Origin: Nitzschia sp. pyKryTriq1
Taxonomy: Eukaryota; Bacillariophyta; Bacillariophyceae; Bacillariales; Bacillariaceae
DNA length: 64,000 nt
Direction: 5' to 3'
Assembly (NCBI GenBank): GCA_956465555.1
Contig: OY101123.1
Span: forward strand, 1,178,001-1,242,000
The translations under genes were made by a program, and so were the position numbers. Below the pieces are notes generated by a model. It was not told the DNA's origin and ran no database searches. It saw only the letters and a program-made list of their open reading frames with translations. Of this stretch, positions 11,098 through 21,860 are shown piece after piece. Every line of letters starts with the position of its first letter. The stretch's first letter is position 1.

Positions 11098-11558
11098 CAT
11101 CCCCAAATTCATTTTCCTTATTCTTTTGCGATTTCGAATATGCAATTAAAAATCTCGTAGAGGGCGTCGAAGCAGCAGAAATCAACGAGTAGAATTCGCG
11201 TATTGGTACACGCACCGGTGTGGTACTTGTACGGTAGGTACGTTACCGGTATCATACCGGTATCATGGTCTTCGCACTTGTACAGGTACATACAGTAAAA
11301 AGACCTCGCACATCCCGTCCCCCGTCGCGCCATGGAACCACATAGTCGCTCCGGCGCTCCACTCTGGACGACGACCGACGACGACGACTCCGCTTTGGTG
11401 ATGATGGGCGACACGAGCCACACGACACACTCTCGAAGCATCTCACGCACAGCGACGACATTATTTGTTTGCACTGAATGGTCAACTGATTGAGAAACAC
11501 TTTGGACTCCATCGGCACAAACCACGGCTACTGTACTGCCAAGCATCAATACTTTCGG

Positions 11559-12221
11559 ATGGGCAAGGGTCAGCTACTGTTCAAGGGTGAAAAACCCAAG
11601 AAGAAGAAAAAGAATTCCAAGCATTCTTCGTCGAGCGGCAAAGAGGGCCAGGATGTCGAGCGCAGCACTAATAGTCCTGCCGCTGCACCCTCCGTTGCCA
11701 TGGCGAGTAGTATTCGGCCTGTCAAGGCTGCTGCTCCCGCAGTTGCTCCTCCTACTATGAAGCGTGGGACCGGACATATTACTACTTCGGGCACGGTGGT
11801 GACGGGCCACGACACGAGGTTTGAAAAGGAGTTAAATGCTGGGGATGCGATTTTATGTGTACTGGAAGACGGAAAGGAAGAGCTACGAGTCATCACGATG
11901 CGTCTATCCAATGTATCCTTGAATCTATCCAGCGCCTTTTCGAGCAATGTCAAGGTTCCCACCAGCTTTCAATACATTCGTAAGCCCAGAGATATCCACA
12001 AGGAAAGAAGTGAGGCTCAAAAACAAAAAGCAGAAACTTTGCACGAACAAAAGACCCATGCCTTTGATCTATATGGTAACGAGGCCTTGGTGTATAGAGA
12101 AAAGACAGAGACGGGATCGTACCGGATCAAACGTGAGAACTTGGATAGTAGTAGAGGATCCAACACGCGAGGTGACTTGCTGCAACTCAGAGCGAAGAAG
12201 ACAAGCGACAAGTTCTGCTAG
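11559..12221 (+). CDS. Conserved Lys-rich protein of unknown function
   Basis: A 220-residue protein starting MGKGQLLFKGEKPKKKKK; this ATG was preferred because the upstream frame is 5'-leader-like and the MGKG start fits the basic N-terminus. An Ala/Ser-rich linker follows, then a compact domain at about residues 65-140. The domain holds GTVVTGHDTRFEKELNAGDA and, later, SNVSLNLSSAFSS, then FQYIRKP. The pattern T-SGTV-TG--T-F---L--GDAI looks like a small beta domain. I believe it occurs in conserved unnamed proteins of other protists, but I cannot name a family. The charged C-terminal tail includes TSDKFC. The basic N-terminus suggests a nuclear or RNA-linked role, which is inference only. 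Confidence 0.65.
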   Translation: MGKGQLLFKGEKPKKKKKNSKHSSSSGKEGQDVERSTNSPAAAPSVAMASSIRPVKAAAPAVAPPTMKRGTGHITTSGTVVTGHDTRFEKELNAGDAILCVLEDGKEELRVITMRLSNVSLNLSSAFSSNVKVPTSFQYIRKPRDIHKERSEAQKQKAETLHEQKTHAFDLYGNEALVYREKTETGSYRIKRENLDSSRGSNTRGDLLQLRAKKTSDKFC

Positions 12222-12981
12222 CAGTATCTACTACTGCTACTAATACTACGAAAGGCCCGTGATGTCAGTGCACGACAAGAAAGTTGACACAATCCGTCCA
12301 TCAGGTCATAATCATCTATTCTGCTTCCTTGTTATGAAGTAACCAACTGCTGAAAACATGGAATTGCTCGTTGCATCAGCATCATGTCTTGTGCTACTAC
12401 CGGTAGTACTTGCCCACTACTTCTTCTCTAATCTCTAGCTGGATGCGTAAGTTGAGATAGTCTCCCACCCCTTTATTTCGAAGGCCAATACGCTGGTTTG
12501 CCGTTCTATATTATCAGAAATCCTCTCTACTCTGGACTGCAGAGAGAAAAAGAAATCCACTTTGTTGGGTTAAAATCGGGGAGTGCGGGGAGCCGCCGAC
12601 AAAATCCGCTCGACCAATAGGACCACCACGACCATTCCGACCGCACCACTCGTCTCTTGACGACATCAGACTGACGAAATCGTACCAGGTACTGACTGTA
12701 CGGAACGGTTTACATACGTGTGTTCTGTGTAGAATGAATCGTAATGCAAAGACATCTTCCGCCACAAAAGTGGGAATTTTGAATGATGTTTGGCCGCCGA
12801 ACATCAAATTCCAAATCTTTCTGATGCCTGCCTCCTGCCTCCTGCTGCTGTGTTCCGAGTTATGAGTACGGTAGTACGTAGTTGCCTGTGAATCCGCATC
12901 GATCATCACATGCTCTTATTGTTCTCCTGACAAGGAGCCTCCTTCAGAACAATACAAACTACAGTGCTCTCGAAGAGGATA
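12222..12981. other. Intergenic, promoter of channel gene 1
   Basis: No gene seen. GTAC-type words at 12395-12410 and 12683-12700; otherwise unremarkable. Confidence 0.55.
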
Positions 12982-15528
12982 ATGACGACGACAGTGACCA
13001 TGGAGGATCCGTCGTTTTCGGACGGTGTGTCCAAGAAGATCAGCAGAGACGGTCAGTTGGAGTCCGTCAAAATAGGGAAAGTGAATTCAACATCGAAGCG
13101 CCTACTGATCGAACAAGAAACTAATGCCCGTGTTATTTTCCCTTGGAACAAAAAGTACAAGATCTGGTGGGGACTCACAGTTTTCTGTGCTGTACTTACC
13201 GTATTTACCGAAACCTACGCCGTGGCCTTCTCCCCTGCTGACAGTTACACCGATGCTTTGTCGATCATCGAGTACGTGCTCGTCTCCATATTTGTGATTG
13301 ATATTGTCATCAACTTTCATTTGGTCTACTACGATGCCAACGACAATTTGATATCCGACCCAAGGGAGATTGCGATTCACTACCTGAAGGGAATGTTCTG
13401 GCTTGATTTTGCAGGTGTCTTTCCATTTTACATGGTCGCTCTCGCGATTACTGGACAATTTGGAAGCAACAGCGATCTTGCTGCTTACCTATCCCTACTG
13501 CGTCTGGTGAAGCTCGTTCGGCTTCATCGTATGAAAGAACTCTTTGACATTCTCCAGTACAACCCCCATGTTTCTCTGCTGATGTTGACCCTACTACGGA
13601 ATTTTGGATTTGCGATCCTTTGGAGTCATTTCGCCGCATGCATATTCTATTTTATCGCCAGGCAGCAAGATTTTGACCCTGAGACGACGTGGATCGGAGG
13701 ATCTATTGCAGACCTAAACGGCGCCGAACGCTATATCACATCGATGTATTGGAGTATTGTCACGTAAGTAATGAACGCAAGAGGGTTCAGAACGAAGGAC
13801 AGCGTTATCAACTGACATCTTTCTACTTTTCAGATTCTGCACCGTAGGATACGGTGACTACTCTCCAGTAAATTCCGCTGAGCAAATCTGGGGTACGTTT
13901 AGATGAAAGGGACGATTGTGCATTGATTTGGGCAGCGAGGAAAGCGGCTGACACTCTTTCCATTTCCACGTATCTACTTTTCAGGAATGATATACATGCT
14001 GTTGAATATGGTTGCACACGCGTGGATCATTGGTTCCATCACCTTGTTGATTGTGAAACAAGACGAAAAGACTGGAAACTATCGGGAAGCGATTCATACC
14101 CTCCGACAATATGCAAAACTTCATGACTTCCCAAGAGAACTTGAAAAGAAGCTGCGAGGACAGCTGCAGCTTGATTTCAACAATAGCGAAATCTCCGATG
14201 AGAATGTCTTGGGCAATTTTCCTACTGAAACACGTAGACGGGTCTTACGAAGATTGTACCTTCCATCGCTTGTGCAAACAAATCTGATGCGTGGCATTCG
14301 TCAACAATTTGTGGATTCTTTTTTGAGCACATGCAAAGTCGAAATTTTCAGTGCGGGTGACGAGATCCTCCAACGAGGAAGTATATCATCTGATTTGTAT
14401 CTACTGGTAGCAGGCTGTGCCGAGTTGATACCATCCCTGGAAACGTCGGCCGCTTCTATCGAACGTCCACTGGCCAGGGCGCTTGATAGTCAGTATGATG
14501 GAGCCACGAGCATCGGCGAGTCCCGCCGAGGGAGGGTCGTCCAGGTGAAAAATGGACAATTTATCAATGCAATTTCGTTCTTCACGGAAAGTCCCCAACT
14601 AGAAACTGTTCGAACGAAGACCGTTTGCAAAACCCTAACCTTGCCACGCGCAGCATACAAGATGATTGCGGAGGATCATCCTGGTTCAGTTGGAAAGTTG
14701 TTACAGAATCTGCTCGAGAACGTCGAAGAACTCGCTCGGCAGACTGGAGAAGTCGAGAAGGTGGACCTTCCCACAAGACTAGCAGTGCTTCGATGTGGAT
14801 CCATCTTTGACACGATCGGTGGTGATGCCAGTACATCGGAAGATGTTGATTTCCAGACTACTGTCGACGCGATTCAAACTAGTGCTTCCCTGACGTCGGT
14901 GCGAGATTTGGTCAAGATGCATCTCAACAAGATGAAAGACGACCACACCACTCGGTTCCTCTTCGCAGCTTCTCGCGGAGATACGGACACGATCGTGGTG
15001 ATGTGTGATCAAGGTTTCGATCCAAACTCTTCTGATTATGACCAGAGAACTGCTTTGATGGTCGCTGCTATGAAAGGGAACGCAGAGGCCGTAAAGACAA
15101 TCCTTGACTACAGCGCCAATCCGAATCTCGTTGACATGCACGGATCATCAGCTCTATACGAGGCTGCGCGAAATGGTCACGATGATGCAATTGCGATTCT
15201 GTTGAAGCACGATGCCAAACTTGCCATGACTGAGGCCGCCGCAGCCAGTCGGGCTTGCCAGGCAGTGTTCGACGGTGACATGCTCACTCTGCGCCGACTC
15301 TTGAGTGCAGGCCTCCCGGTTGACGCTGGTGACTACGACAAAAGAAGGGCTGTGCACATTGCGGCTGCTGAAGGAAATGTAGCGGCTTTGAAAATCTTGG
15401 TTGAGTTTGGAGCTGATCTTACCGTGAAGGATCGATGGGGCAACACCGTCGACGACGAAGCAAAGAATGTTGGTGCCACTCAAGTTTTGGATTTCTTGGA
15501 GACCCTACGGGATGCAATGAAAAAGTAG
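12982..15528 (+). CDS. Voltage-gated K+ channel with CNB and ankyrin domains (paralog 1)
   Basis: Exons 12982-13763, 13834-13892 and 13985-15528 (introns of 70 and 92 bases) give 794 residues. Six transmembrane helices: S1 about 62-84, S2 92-113, S3 135-157, S4 169-186 with basic residues spaced for voltage sensing, S5 199-225, a pore loop with the K+ filter TVGYGD (264-269), and S6 coded across the second intron. A C-linker and cyclic-nucleotide-binding-like domain (about 391-530) follow, then roughly six ankyrin repeats (605-790). This is the layout of plant AKT/KAT-type channels and of EAG/CNG relatives. The frame opens with a non-ATG codon upstream; the first ATG is 12982. Its inverted paralog lies at 29659-32141. 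Plasma-membrane K+ transport is inferred; cyclic-nucleotide binding is not certain. Confidence 0.9.
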
Positions 15529-16492
15529 GACGGTGGTCTCCCTTGGCTCTTGTACAGAGTCATGCTGTATCGAATGTCAAAAAAGTTTGTTTTCGTTTTT
15601 TTAAAATTTATGGGCTTTTATATCTTGCCATAGTTCCATTATTTTAAAATTATCACTATGGCAATGCTGAAGATGTCGGTAGAAGGAAAGAAGATGGACA
15701 ATAGTCTACTTTTTTCGCTCTGCTACTACTAGCTAGTAGTAAATAGGCGCAGTACTAGAAGTGAAGAAGAAGGAAGAAAAGGGATGGAACTAAAAAGTGG
15801 AAAGGGACAAAGAAAGCTTTGTCGGAGTAATCGAGTGCCCGCCCCGCGCGCACTCAACACTCAACCACCAATCCCCAAGTACTATCAGGGGTCCATAGCG
15901 CGCGAAGAGCTCTTCGCGCGCTATGGACCCCTGAGTACTATCATACCTCGTTCGATAATCTCGGATCGTCCTTTCTCCTTTCTCGCTGGACACTGGACAC
16001 TGGAAGAAGTACAACAGTAGATATCAAAGATTGCCTCCACGTAAACGTAGACAGCATGAAGGCCTTTCTTCCACTGGTAGACTCTAGCTAGAGCGAGCTA
16101 GGTAAAGGCTATTATCTTTATGGAAGATTTTACAACCTGATTATATATGCTTTTGCTATTCAAATTAGACGAGACTTTGAATATAACCTGTATGGTGTAC
16201 CGGTATGGATCAATCCAACAAGATCTCCAACTTGGTTTTGGTTCCCGAATCAATGGGTCCCGGATGAATTCAAATCAACGCCTGGCCGCCGGCCTGTGAC
16301 TTGATTTTTTTTTTGTGATGCGCCAAAAGCAAAGCGATCAAGCTGAAACGAATGCGTAGCTTTTGTACCAACGTCTACGGCGCCCACTGGACTGATGGAT
16401 CGCTCCTCTATTTTGATTATTTTTTTCAAAAAATAAGAATGAGATCGCCGTCTTGATTTTTTCTGATCGGCAAAATAATTACAATTTCCACC
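15529..16492. other. Intergenic, 0.96 kb
   Basis: No gene. It contains two TTTTAAAA words (15600 and 15643), CTAGTAG words and the long palindrome at 15885-15934. Confidence 0.6.
15878..15943. repeat. 50-bp perfect palindrome flanked by 10-bp direct repeats
   Basis: Arms 15885-15909 and 15910-15934 are perfect reverse complements with no loop; the centre is GAAGAGCTCTTC. The word AGTACTATCA flanks it on both sides (15878-15887 and 15934-15943), as a target duplication would. It looks like a minimal fold-back insertion or a repaired hairpin end. Confidence 0.9.
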
Positions 16493-17365
16493 ATGGCTTC
16501 TTCTGCTCCTCATGACACCGACGTTTCGAATGTCAATACAAGCATTGCTGCTCCGAATAAGGGACGACTCCATGCATTGGATTTAGACGCACCGCCTGCT
16601 GGTGCGAGCAATTCCGCTTCGGCATCTCCGACTGGTGTCAACGATGAACGGCTGTTGCTGCTGCAGAACAATGACGAGGGCGACAAGGAAGAAGAAGAAG
16701 AAAGGACGTTTCTACCCATCATTCCTATTGATATCCAACAACGCGCGATCCATATGTATTACCATGTTCAAGACTTTGTGCAAGATACAAAGGAGAATTT
16801 CGTTCTGGATCGCAAGGCCATTACTACGATGGTCTTGAGCTTTCTGGCGAGTGTTTTGGGGTTCATTGGTGTCACTATCGCGTCAATTGGTGGTCTAGCG
16901 GTGGTTTCGTGTCCTATCTGGCTGCCGATTGCATTGCTGACGTTGCCACTGTGGCTGCCTCTGATGCTGTTCACGTCGCCCGTTTGGGTTACCGCCACTG
17001 CCACGCTCGTGGGATGTGGTCTCTCCACGTGTGCACTCGTCTTGTCAATCATCTTTTTCTTCACTTGGCCTGCTGACTGGCTGCCTGCGAAGGAGTCTTC
17101 GGACCTTGTCGCTTGGTATTTGCAACAACGAGATGCCGCCACAATGAAAATTGCAAAACTCCAAGCGAAAGTTTTCTTGTACGCGGCCGGAGTCGGGCCA
17201 GCGGCGGATGCGGTCTTTCTCATCATGGACAAGGTCGATGTGCAGGCGCTGATGAGGAAAGTCCAAAGTGTTGACTGGAAGGAAGTAGGTAAACAAGTAA
17301 AGAATGGAGAATTGCACCAAGTTCAAAAGGTGTTCTTCGAGATAGCAGCCAGTCTCATCCAATAA
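16493..17365 (+). CDS. Membrane-hairpin protein, possibly lipid-droplet or ER associated
   Basis: A 290-residue protein with a good ATG context (ACCATGGCT). The N-terminal 70 residues are acidic and disordered, ending in a Glu run. Residues about 108-190 form a long hydrophobic block of two to four segments. Its middle is rich in Pro and Trp (CPIWLPIALLTLPLWLPLML). The C-terminal 95 residues are amphipathic and charged, with VDWKEVGKQVKNGEL. A long Pro-kinked hydrophobic stretch between soluble ends resembles hairpin proteins of oil bodies (oleosin or the stramenopile lipid-droplet proteins). No oleosin Pro-knot is exact, so this is only a structural likeness. Otherwise it is an unknown ER membrane protein. 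Confidence 0.65.
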   Translation: MASSAPHDTDVSNVNTSIAAPNKGRLHALDLDAPPAGASNSASASPTGVNDERLLLLQNNDEGDKEEEEERTFLPIIPIDIQQRAIHMYYHVQDFVQDTKENFVLDRKAITTMVLSFLASVLGFIGVTIASIGGLAVVSCPIWLPIALLTLPLWLPLMLFTSPVWVTATATLVGCGLSTCALVLSIIFFFTWPADWLPAKESSDLVAWYLQQRDAATMKIAKLQAKVFLYAAGVGPAADAVFLIMDKVDVQALMRKVQSVDWKEVGKQVKNGELHQVQKVFFEIAASLIQ

Positions 17366-18412
17366 ACTACACACTGAAACGCATCATCACCAGTGACTGC
17401 TTTGAGTCCAAGTAAGAGTCATTAATGTCTAGCAACAAATTTCACATTATATTTGCCTTTGATTTTGCTCCTAGCTTCGTGGTTCAATCCCTTCCGAAGC
17501 CAGTTACGATGACCACTCGTACGGAAGTGGCGGCGAGATCGTTCTTTCGTCAAGTGGTGTATCATACAAAAACAACTATTGTTATTTTCTTGTTTCTCTC
17601 AAAATGTTACTCATTTTTTGTCAATGAGTACACTACAGTACTACCGGTAAGTATACTAGAGCGGCATTTTACAGTACAAGTTGGAGTAGTAGATGCTGCT
17701 ACAAGAGTTGTACATACTACCGGTACCGGTACCGTTAGGGCAGGTCAATCTATGATGTGCTTGTACTTGTCCAGTTTCTATGTGTTTCCGTCTCGCAAGA
17801 TCTAATACATACCGGTAAAGTACAAGTACTGTACCAGGTACCAGCACCAGCAGGTCCGGTACTTGTAGTCTCTCTAGCTTCGGCTCGCCCAGCTTTCGGT
17901 GATGATTGATTCCACAATGAGTCAGTCAAGCCAAATCAGCGACACGACTGAGACATCAATCGGCAATCGGTCAGACAGGTCTACGTCACCAATTCTCTCG
18001 CAAAATATCAAGCTGCCAAGAATTCTGCCGTTGCATCGGCCTTCAGTCGTGCACTTTCTACGGAGTGTCTCTACCGCGCGTCGCGCATTGATGGGTGCAC
18101 GTCGATGAAAAGCAGTGACGAACGGCAGCTTCGTCTTCAACCGCAGTCCGCCAACAGCGACGTTCCATGTCATCACCCCATCCAATCATCGGCATCACGC
18201 AATTCCCTTCTCCCTCTCGCATTCATGGCAAAACGTCGAACTTGAACAGCCACCCATAGCCAATCTTCATCAGCAGAGCAGTGGGACGGCGCATACATCA
18301 TTCTTTTTCCCATCACACTGTTCTAGGTCACACGAAACACGAAGTTTCGCCTGACCGCAAACTCGTCATTATTTTAAAATTACCTGGTACTCTGACGAAA
18401 CCCGAGGAGGTA
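17366..18412. other. Intergenic, 1.05 kb
   Basis: No convincing gene. Dense ACCGGT/GTAC words at 17636-17860, and an ATTATTTTAAAATTA word at about 18368 matching one at 15638. Confidence 0.55.
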
Positions 18413-19234
18413 ATGACTTCTTCGCCAACAACATCAAATAGTAGAATGCTCTCCAGGGTGTGTAGATGGAGCCTGTGCATTGCCCTGTGGGCATTGCAAT
18501 GTAGTTTTCTCATCGGGAATTGCGCCGAGGCATTCCAGGCGCTGCGGCCGAAGAAGAGTGTTTCATCCGCGTCGTCTGCTCCGTTCCGAATAACTACTAC
18601 TAGTAGTAGTAGCACCACTCACTTGCACCAAGCGAGACCCGCGGTGGATGATCATCCCATATCGGACTTTCAACAACGTCTCCTCAATCGAATGAATCCA
18701 CCGAATACGAAGATTAAATCTCAAAACTCAATATCCAGACGGCACATCCAAACGTCATCCATACAGGAGGTCCGAACTCTGAAGGATTACAAGCGCGTGG
18801 TCATTGATGAAACGGCGGAGGATCAGGTGGTGGTGGTGTGGTTTTACTCGCCGTGGTGTCGATCCTGCAAGGGCGTCTCCAAGGGGGTTGAAGCACTCAG
18901 CCGAGAATACAAGGATAGCATCAAATTCGTTCAAGTTCCCGTTTTGCCAGAAAACACCTCTCTGCACCAAGGCCTTGGTGTCAAAAGTGTGCCGTTTGTT
19001 CACGTGTATCATCCGACTGAGGGTCTCGTAGAAGAACGCAAGTTGACACGCAAATACTTGCCAGGTTTCCATAAGCTTCTACAAGATTACCAAGAGGGTG
19101 AATGTTCTTTGGAACGAAACATTCTTACTGCGGATGGTTCAGTGAAATCATGGTCCACGGAGACTCCTTACGAACCGGCCCCTAAATCGAAGGATGAGGA
19201 TGATACTGCGATTGAAGAAGAATCATCATCATAA
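18413..19234 (+). CDS. Plastid-targeted thioredoxin-domain protein
   Basis: A 273-residue protein. From the ATG at 18413 there is a hydrophobic signal peptide (about 12-38), then CAEAFQALRP, an ASAFAP-like motif with Phe at the cleavage point. This is the mark of import across the four membranes of a diatom plastid. A Ser/Thr-rich transit region leads to a thioredoxin fold at about 120-230 with WFYSPWCRSCKG (Cys149 and Cys152, the redox pair) and SVPFVHVY (the cis-Pro loop). The C-terminus is an acidic tail. Expected role: disulfide exchange in the stroma. CRSC differs from the classic CGPC, so it is an atypical thioredoxin whose partner is unknown. A non-ATG open extension upstream was not used. 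Confidence 0.85.
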   Translation: MTSSPTTSNSRMLSRVCRWSLCIALWALQCSFLIGNCAEAFQALRPKKSVSSASSAPFRITTTSSSSTTHLHQARPAVDDHPISDFQQRLLNRMNPPNTKIKSQNSISRRHIQTSSIQEVRTLKDYKRVVIDETAEDQVVVVWFYSPWCRSCKGVSKGVEALSREYKDSIKFVQVPVLPENTSLHQGLGVKSVPFVHVYHPTEGLVEERKLTRKYLPGFHKLLQDYQEGECSLERNILTADGSVKSWSTETPYEPAPKSKDEDDTAIEEESSS

Positions 19235-19782
19235 GGATGAGCTTGGGATTCGAAGGTTTTAGAAATGCCAATACTCGGATACCCTCTGTAACTTTAGCTA
19301 CTTACATATTATGAATAGGGAAACTTCCTACTAGGATTATAGCATATCGATCTAGATGAACTTTTATTCATAGTAGCTGAACTTGTATATACATAATACC
19401 ATGGTTGAAAGAATTAGCTTACACCCGCAATGCTTCATTCAGGACCTGACGGTTGCTCGATGATTCCGCGAAGAAACGAGCAGAACAAGCCATGACTGAC
19501 GGCATTACCACAGCACGATAGAATCAGCGGTAGCGCTCCCCAGATTGCTGATAGCGGAAACCCTTTCGCGCGGATACTGTAGTTCACCTTCAACAAGACT
19601 TCCCTTGCTTCAATCGAGAAATGAGCCGAGAGATAATGAATGAGTGGGCGTAAGTACAGGCACTATGCTGAAAGTGGATATCATGAAACAGGAAACACTG
19701 AACTCACACACTGTCCACTTCTCGTATTCCGCTGTAGCTGTAACAAGGAAACAGCTGCCGTCAAATCCCACCCCGTTTATTA
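19235..19782. other. Intergenic between convergent genes
   Basis: 3' ends of converging genes; AT-rich at 19280-19400; no gene seen. Confidence 0.55.
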
Positions 19783-21384
19783 TTAAAGAAGCATAACGAC
19801 TAGTACCACGATGCCCCCTCCGACGATCATCACGAGAGGGCCAATCTTCCAAAGCTTTCGTCTTGATTGGGGCCTACCTATCGTCGTGTCCCTTTTGCTT
19901 GCTCCCGTCCCGAATGAGATGCTCGATGCTGCGTGAACATCTTTGGAAATGTCTTCCCCATCATTTTGATCTTCGAGATCAAAAGTTAAATCCAGCGACA
20001 CACAGTCTTCCTCTCCTTCCCCCGTGTCAATGTGATTCGGTGGGAATCTGTCCTTACCCCTCGTCCCGTGGACCGCCTTCAGCTCCTCATCTAGCGATTT
20101 TCGTTTTTTATCTTGATCCCCTGTTTTGCTGCCAGACCGCTTTGCACTTTTGGCAATGGAGGTCTTTTGTGGATCCCTTGCTTTCCGAGACTTTGATTTT
20201 GTCTTTTTCTCTTTCATAGGAGCATGATCGGTGACGGTTGATGGAGTGTCTTCAACAGGAGCTTGATCGGTGTTTGCTGGTAGAGGTACGCACTCTTTCG
20301 CTCCATTTCCCATGTCCTCGACAAACCCCTTGACCACCAATTTGTCTACAACCAACCCGTGTCCATCAAAATCCGTTTTCTCTTCTGACGCAATGTCGTC
20401 GATTGATTGCTTGTCTGATGCATCCGTCATACCAGCATCGCTTTCTACGTCGCCGTCATCGTCGGTATCTCCTAGACCGGTACTTTCATCCGACAGCGAC
20501 CATCTCCTTTGATACTTTTCCAGAGCAGAAGTGGCAGCTTTCAGTAGCTCATCGTTTTCAGCACTGTTGGACTGTGACACGTAACTCGTGGAATTACTTT
20601 CGAGATCTTCTTCCCATCGGTCATCGTCGTCATCAAAATCCCGGTCGTGATCAGCAGAAGAATCCCCACCAGGGAAAATGGCACTGTGAATACTACTTGA
20701 CCCACCATTCGCATTTTTCTGCGGCGAATGAGTTGGAGAGAGTTTTGTGGGTGACGGTGGGAGACCTCCCTTCCCACAGACGGATCCATACAAGCTTTCA
20801 ATCGTCGACTTCGACATGTCGCCCAGGGAGTCAATGCTGCTATTCATTCGTTTCAAAAAAGCCATGGGATCCTGGCGAAATCTTTCTCTTCGCTTTCTTT
20901 TGCGCTCCTTTTTGGCCATGAATTTAGCTAGTTTCTTGGCCAAATTTTCATCTTGGATCACAACTACGTCCTTTTTCTTCTTCTTGGATTCCATTGGAGA
21001 TTTTCGACCTGGACTGCTCGTCGTTTTCTCTTCCACCATTGGTGCACCAGCTTCAACATAAGAAATCGTACCATCCATATTGATACGTGAGATATTGCCT
21101 TGTTTTGGAGAAGCTTGGTGTGGACTACTAGTAGGGCTGGAGGGCGACTGCGACTGCATCTCGTGTGAAGCCGCTTGCCCTACATCGTTTTCTGGTTGCT
21201 GTTGCTGCTTGCGGTCGTCCTTTGATTTCTTGGGTTTCGTCGGAGCCGGCTGCTTCTTTTTCTTTTTCGTTTCCGACTTTGACTTTAGCGGCGAGTCAAT
21301 GTCCGAGTTTTTCGTCTTGTCGAGGACTTGATCATCCTGCTGGACGACACCAATAGCTTTATCCTCTTTCTTGATCGAACCCAT
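19783..21384 (-). CDS. Disordered, Lys/Asp/Ser-rich protein with C-terminal membrane anchor
   Basis: A 533-residue protein starting MGSIKKEDKAIG at 21384. It is almost wholly low complexity: Lys runs, Gln runs, SPSSPTSSPH, a basic helix with AKKERKRKRRERFRQDP at about 195, and acidic stretches. It ends in a single hydrophobic helix (IGPLVMIVGGGIVVLVVMLL) right at the C-terminus, the arrangement of a tail-anchored membrane protein. The motif MNSSIDSLGDMSKSTIESLY is the most ordered-looking part. The frame continues upstream without an ATG and has an acceptor-like sequence there (CTGACATTGTAG), so a short extra 5' exon is possible. The family is not recognised. Confidence 0.65.
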   Translation of the reverse strand: MGSIKKEDKAIGVVQQDDQVLDKTKNSDIDSPLKSKSETKKKKKQPAPTKPKKSKDDRKQQQQPENDVGQAASHEMQSQSPSSPTSSPHQASPKQGNISRINMDGTISYVEAGAPMVEEKTTSSPGRKSPMESKKKKKDVVVIQDENLAKKLAKFMAKKERKRKRRERFRQDPMAFLKRMNSSIDSLGDMSKSTIESLYGSVCGKGGLPPSPTKLSPTHSPQKNANGGSSSIHSAIFPGGDSSADHDRDFDDDDDRWEEDLESNSTSYVSQSNSAENDELLKAATSALEKYQRRWSLSDESTGLGDTDDDGDVESDAGMTDASDKQSIDDIASEEKTDFDGHGLVVDKLVVKGFVEDMGNGAKECVPLPANTDQAPVEDTPSTVTDHAPMKEKKTKSKSRKARDPQKTSIAKSAKRSGSKTGDQDKKRKSLDEELKAVHGTRGKDRFPPNHIDTGEGEEDCVSLDLTFDLEDQNDGEDISKDVHAASSISFGTGASKRDTTIGRPQSRRKLWKIGPLVMIVGGGIVVLVVMLL

Positions 21385-21860
21385 GTTGTCAACGGCCCAA
21401 TCTTCTATTTCTACAATGTCAGAAAGACAAAAGTGGGTGTCTCCCAACCCACGCTGTCAAGACTAATCTAGCTAGATTTCTTTTTTGTTCTTGGAATGTC
21501 CCCAGGAGAGTCAAATGATGGAATTCCTCATCCAAATCAAAAGGTCGCCTAATCAAAGGCAGTGATATGCAAAAGTACGGTTCCTGGCTGATGAAATACA
21601 CAACTGGGGGTACTTTTTCCTCTGCCAGAGGCCTCAAGCTACTAGAGAGAATGAAAACTCCTCTCTCTACTCGAGAGAGAATGGGCGAGGAGCAGGTCGT
21701 GAGTTTCGATCCAGAAGATTAGCTGTGCCCACTGTGCTGGAATCTGGAATTCGCTTATTGCTTGATGGCGGCGTTGACGCGAGCGGAAGCCTAAAGGGGG
21801 GTGCGATTATTATTTTCTCCGCTTCTCCCCGCACGCATCACGCATACGCACTCAAACAAA
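21385..21860. other. Divergent promoter region
   Basis: Lies between the minus-strand disordered protein and the plus-strand LNR protein. ACTAGAGAGA and TCGAGAGAGAATG words at 21638-21682; no gene. Confidence 0.5.

Larger units (their letters stand above)
9959..11558. other. 1.6-kb gene-free region with tandem duplication
   Basis: No gene supported; the open frames here are short and compositionally random. It contains the 145-base tandem duplication (10443-10733), an 18-base palindrome (11080-11097) and a GTAC/ACCGGT word cluster at 11215-11285 upstream of the next gene. Confidence 0.6.

Noticed and set aside
17425-17805. Plus-strand frame of 126 codons
   Set aside because: Composition is like the surrounding ACCGGT-rich intergenic DNA, it has no domain and no conserved-looking motif, and it crosses a word cluster.
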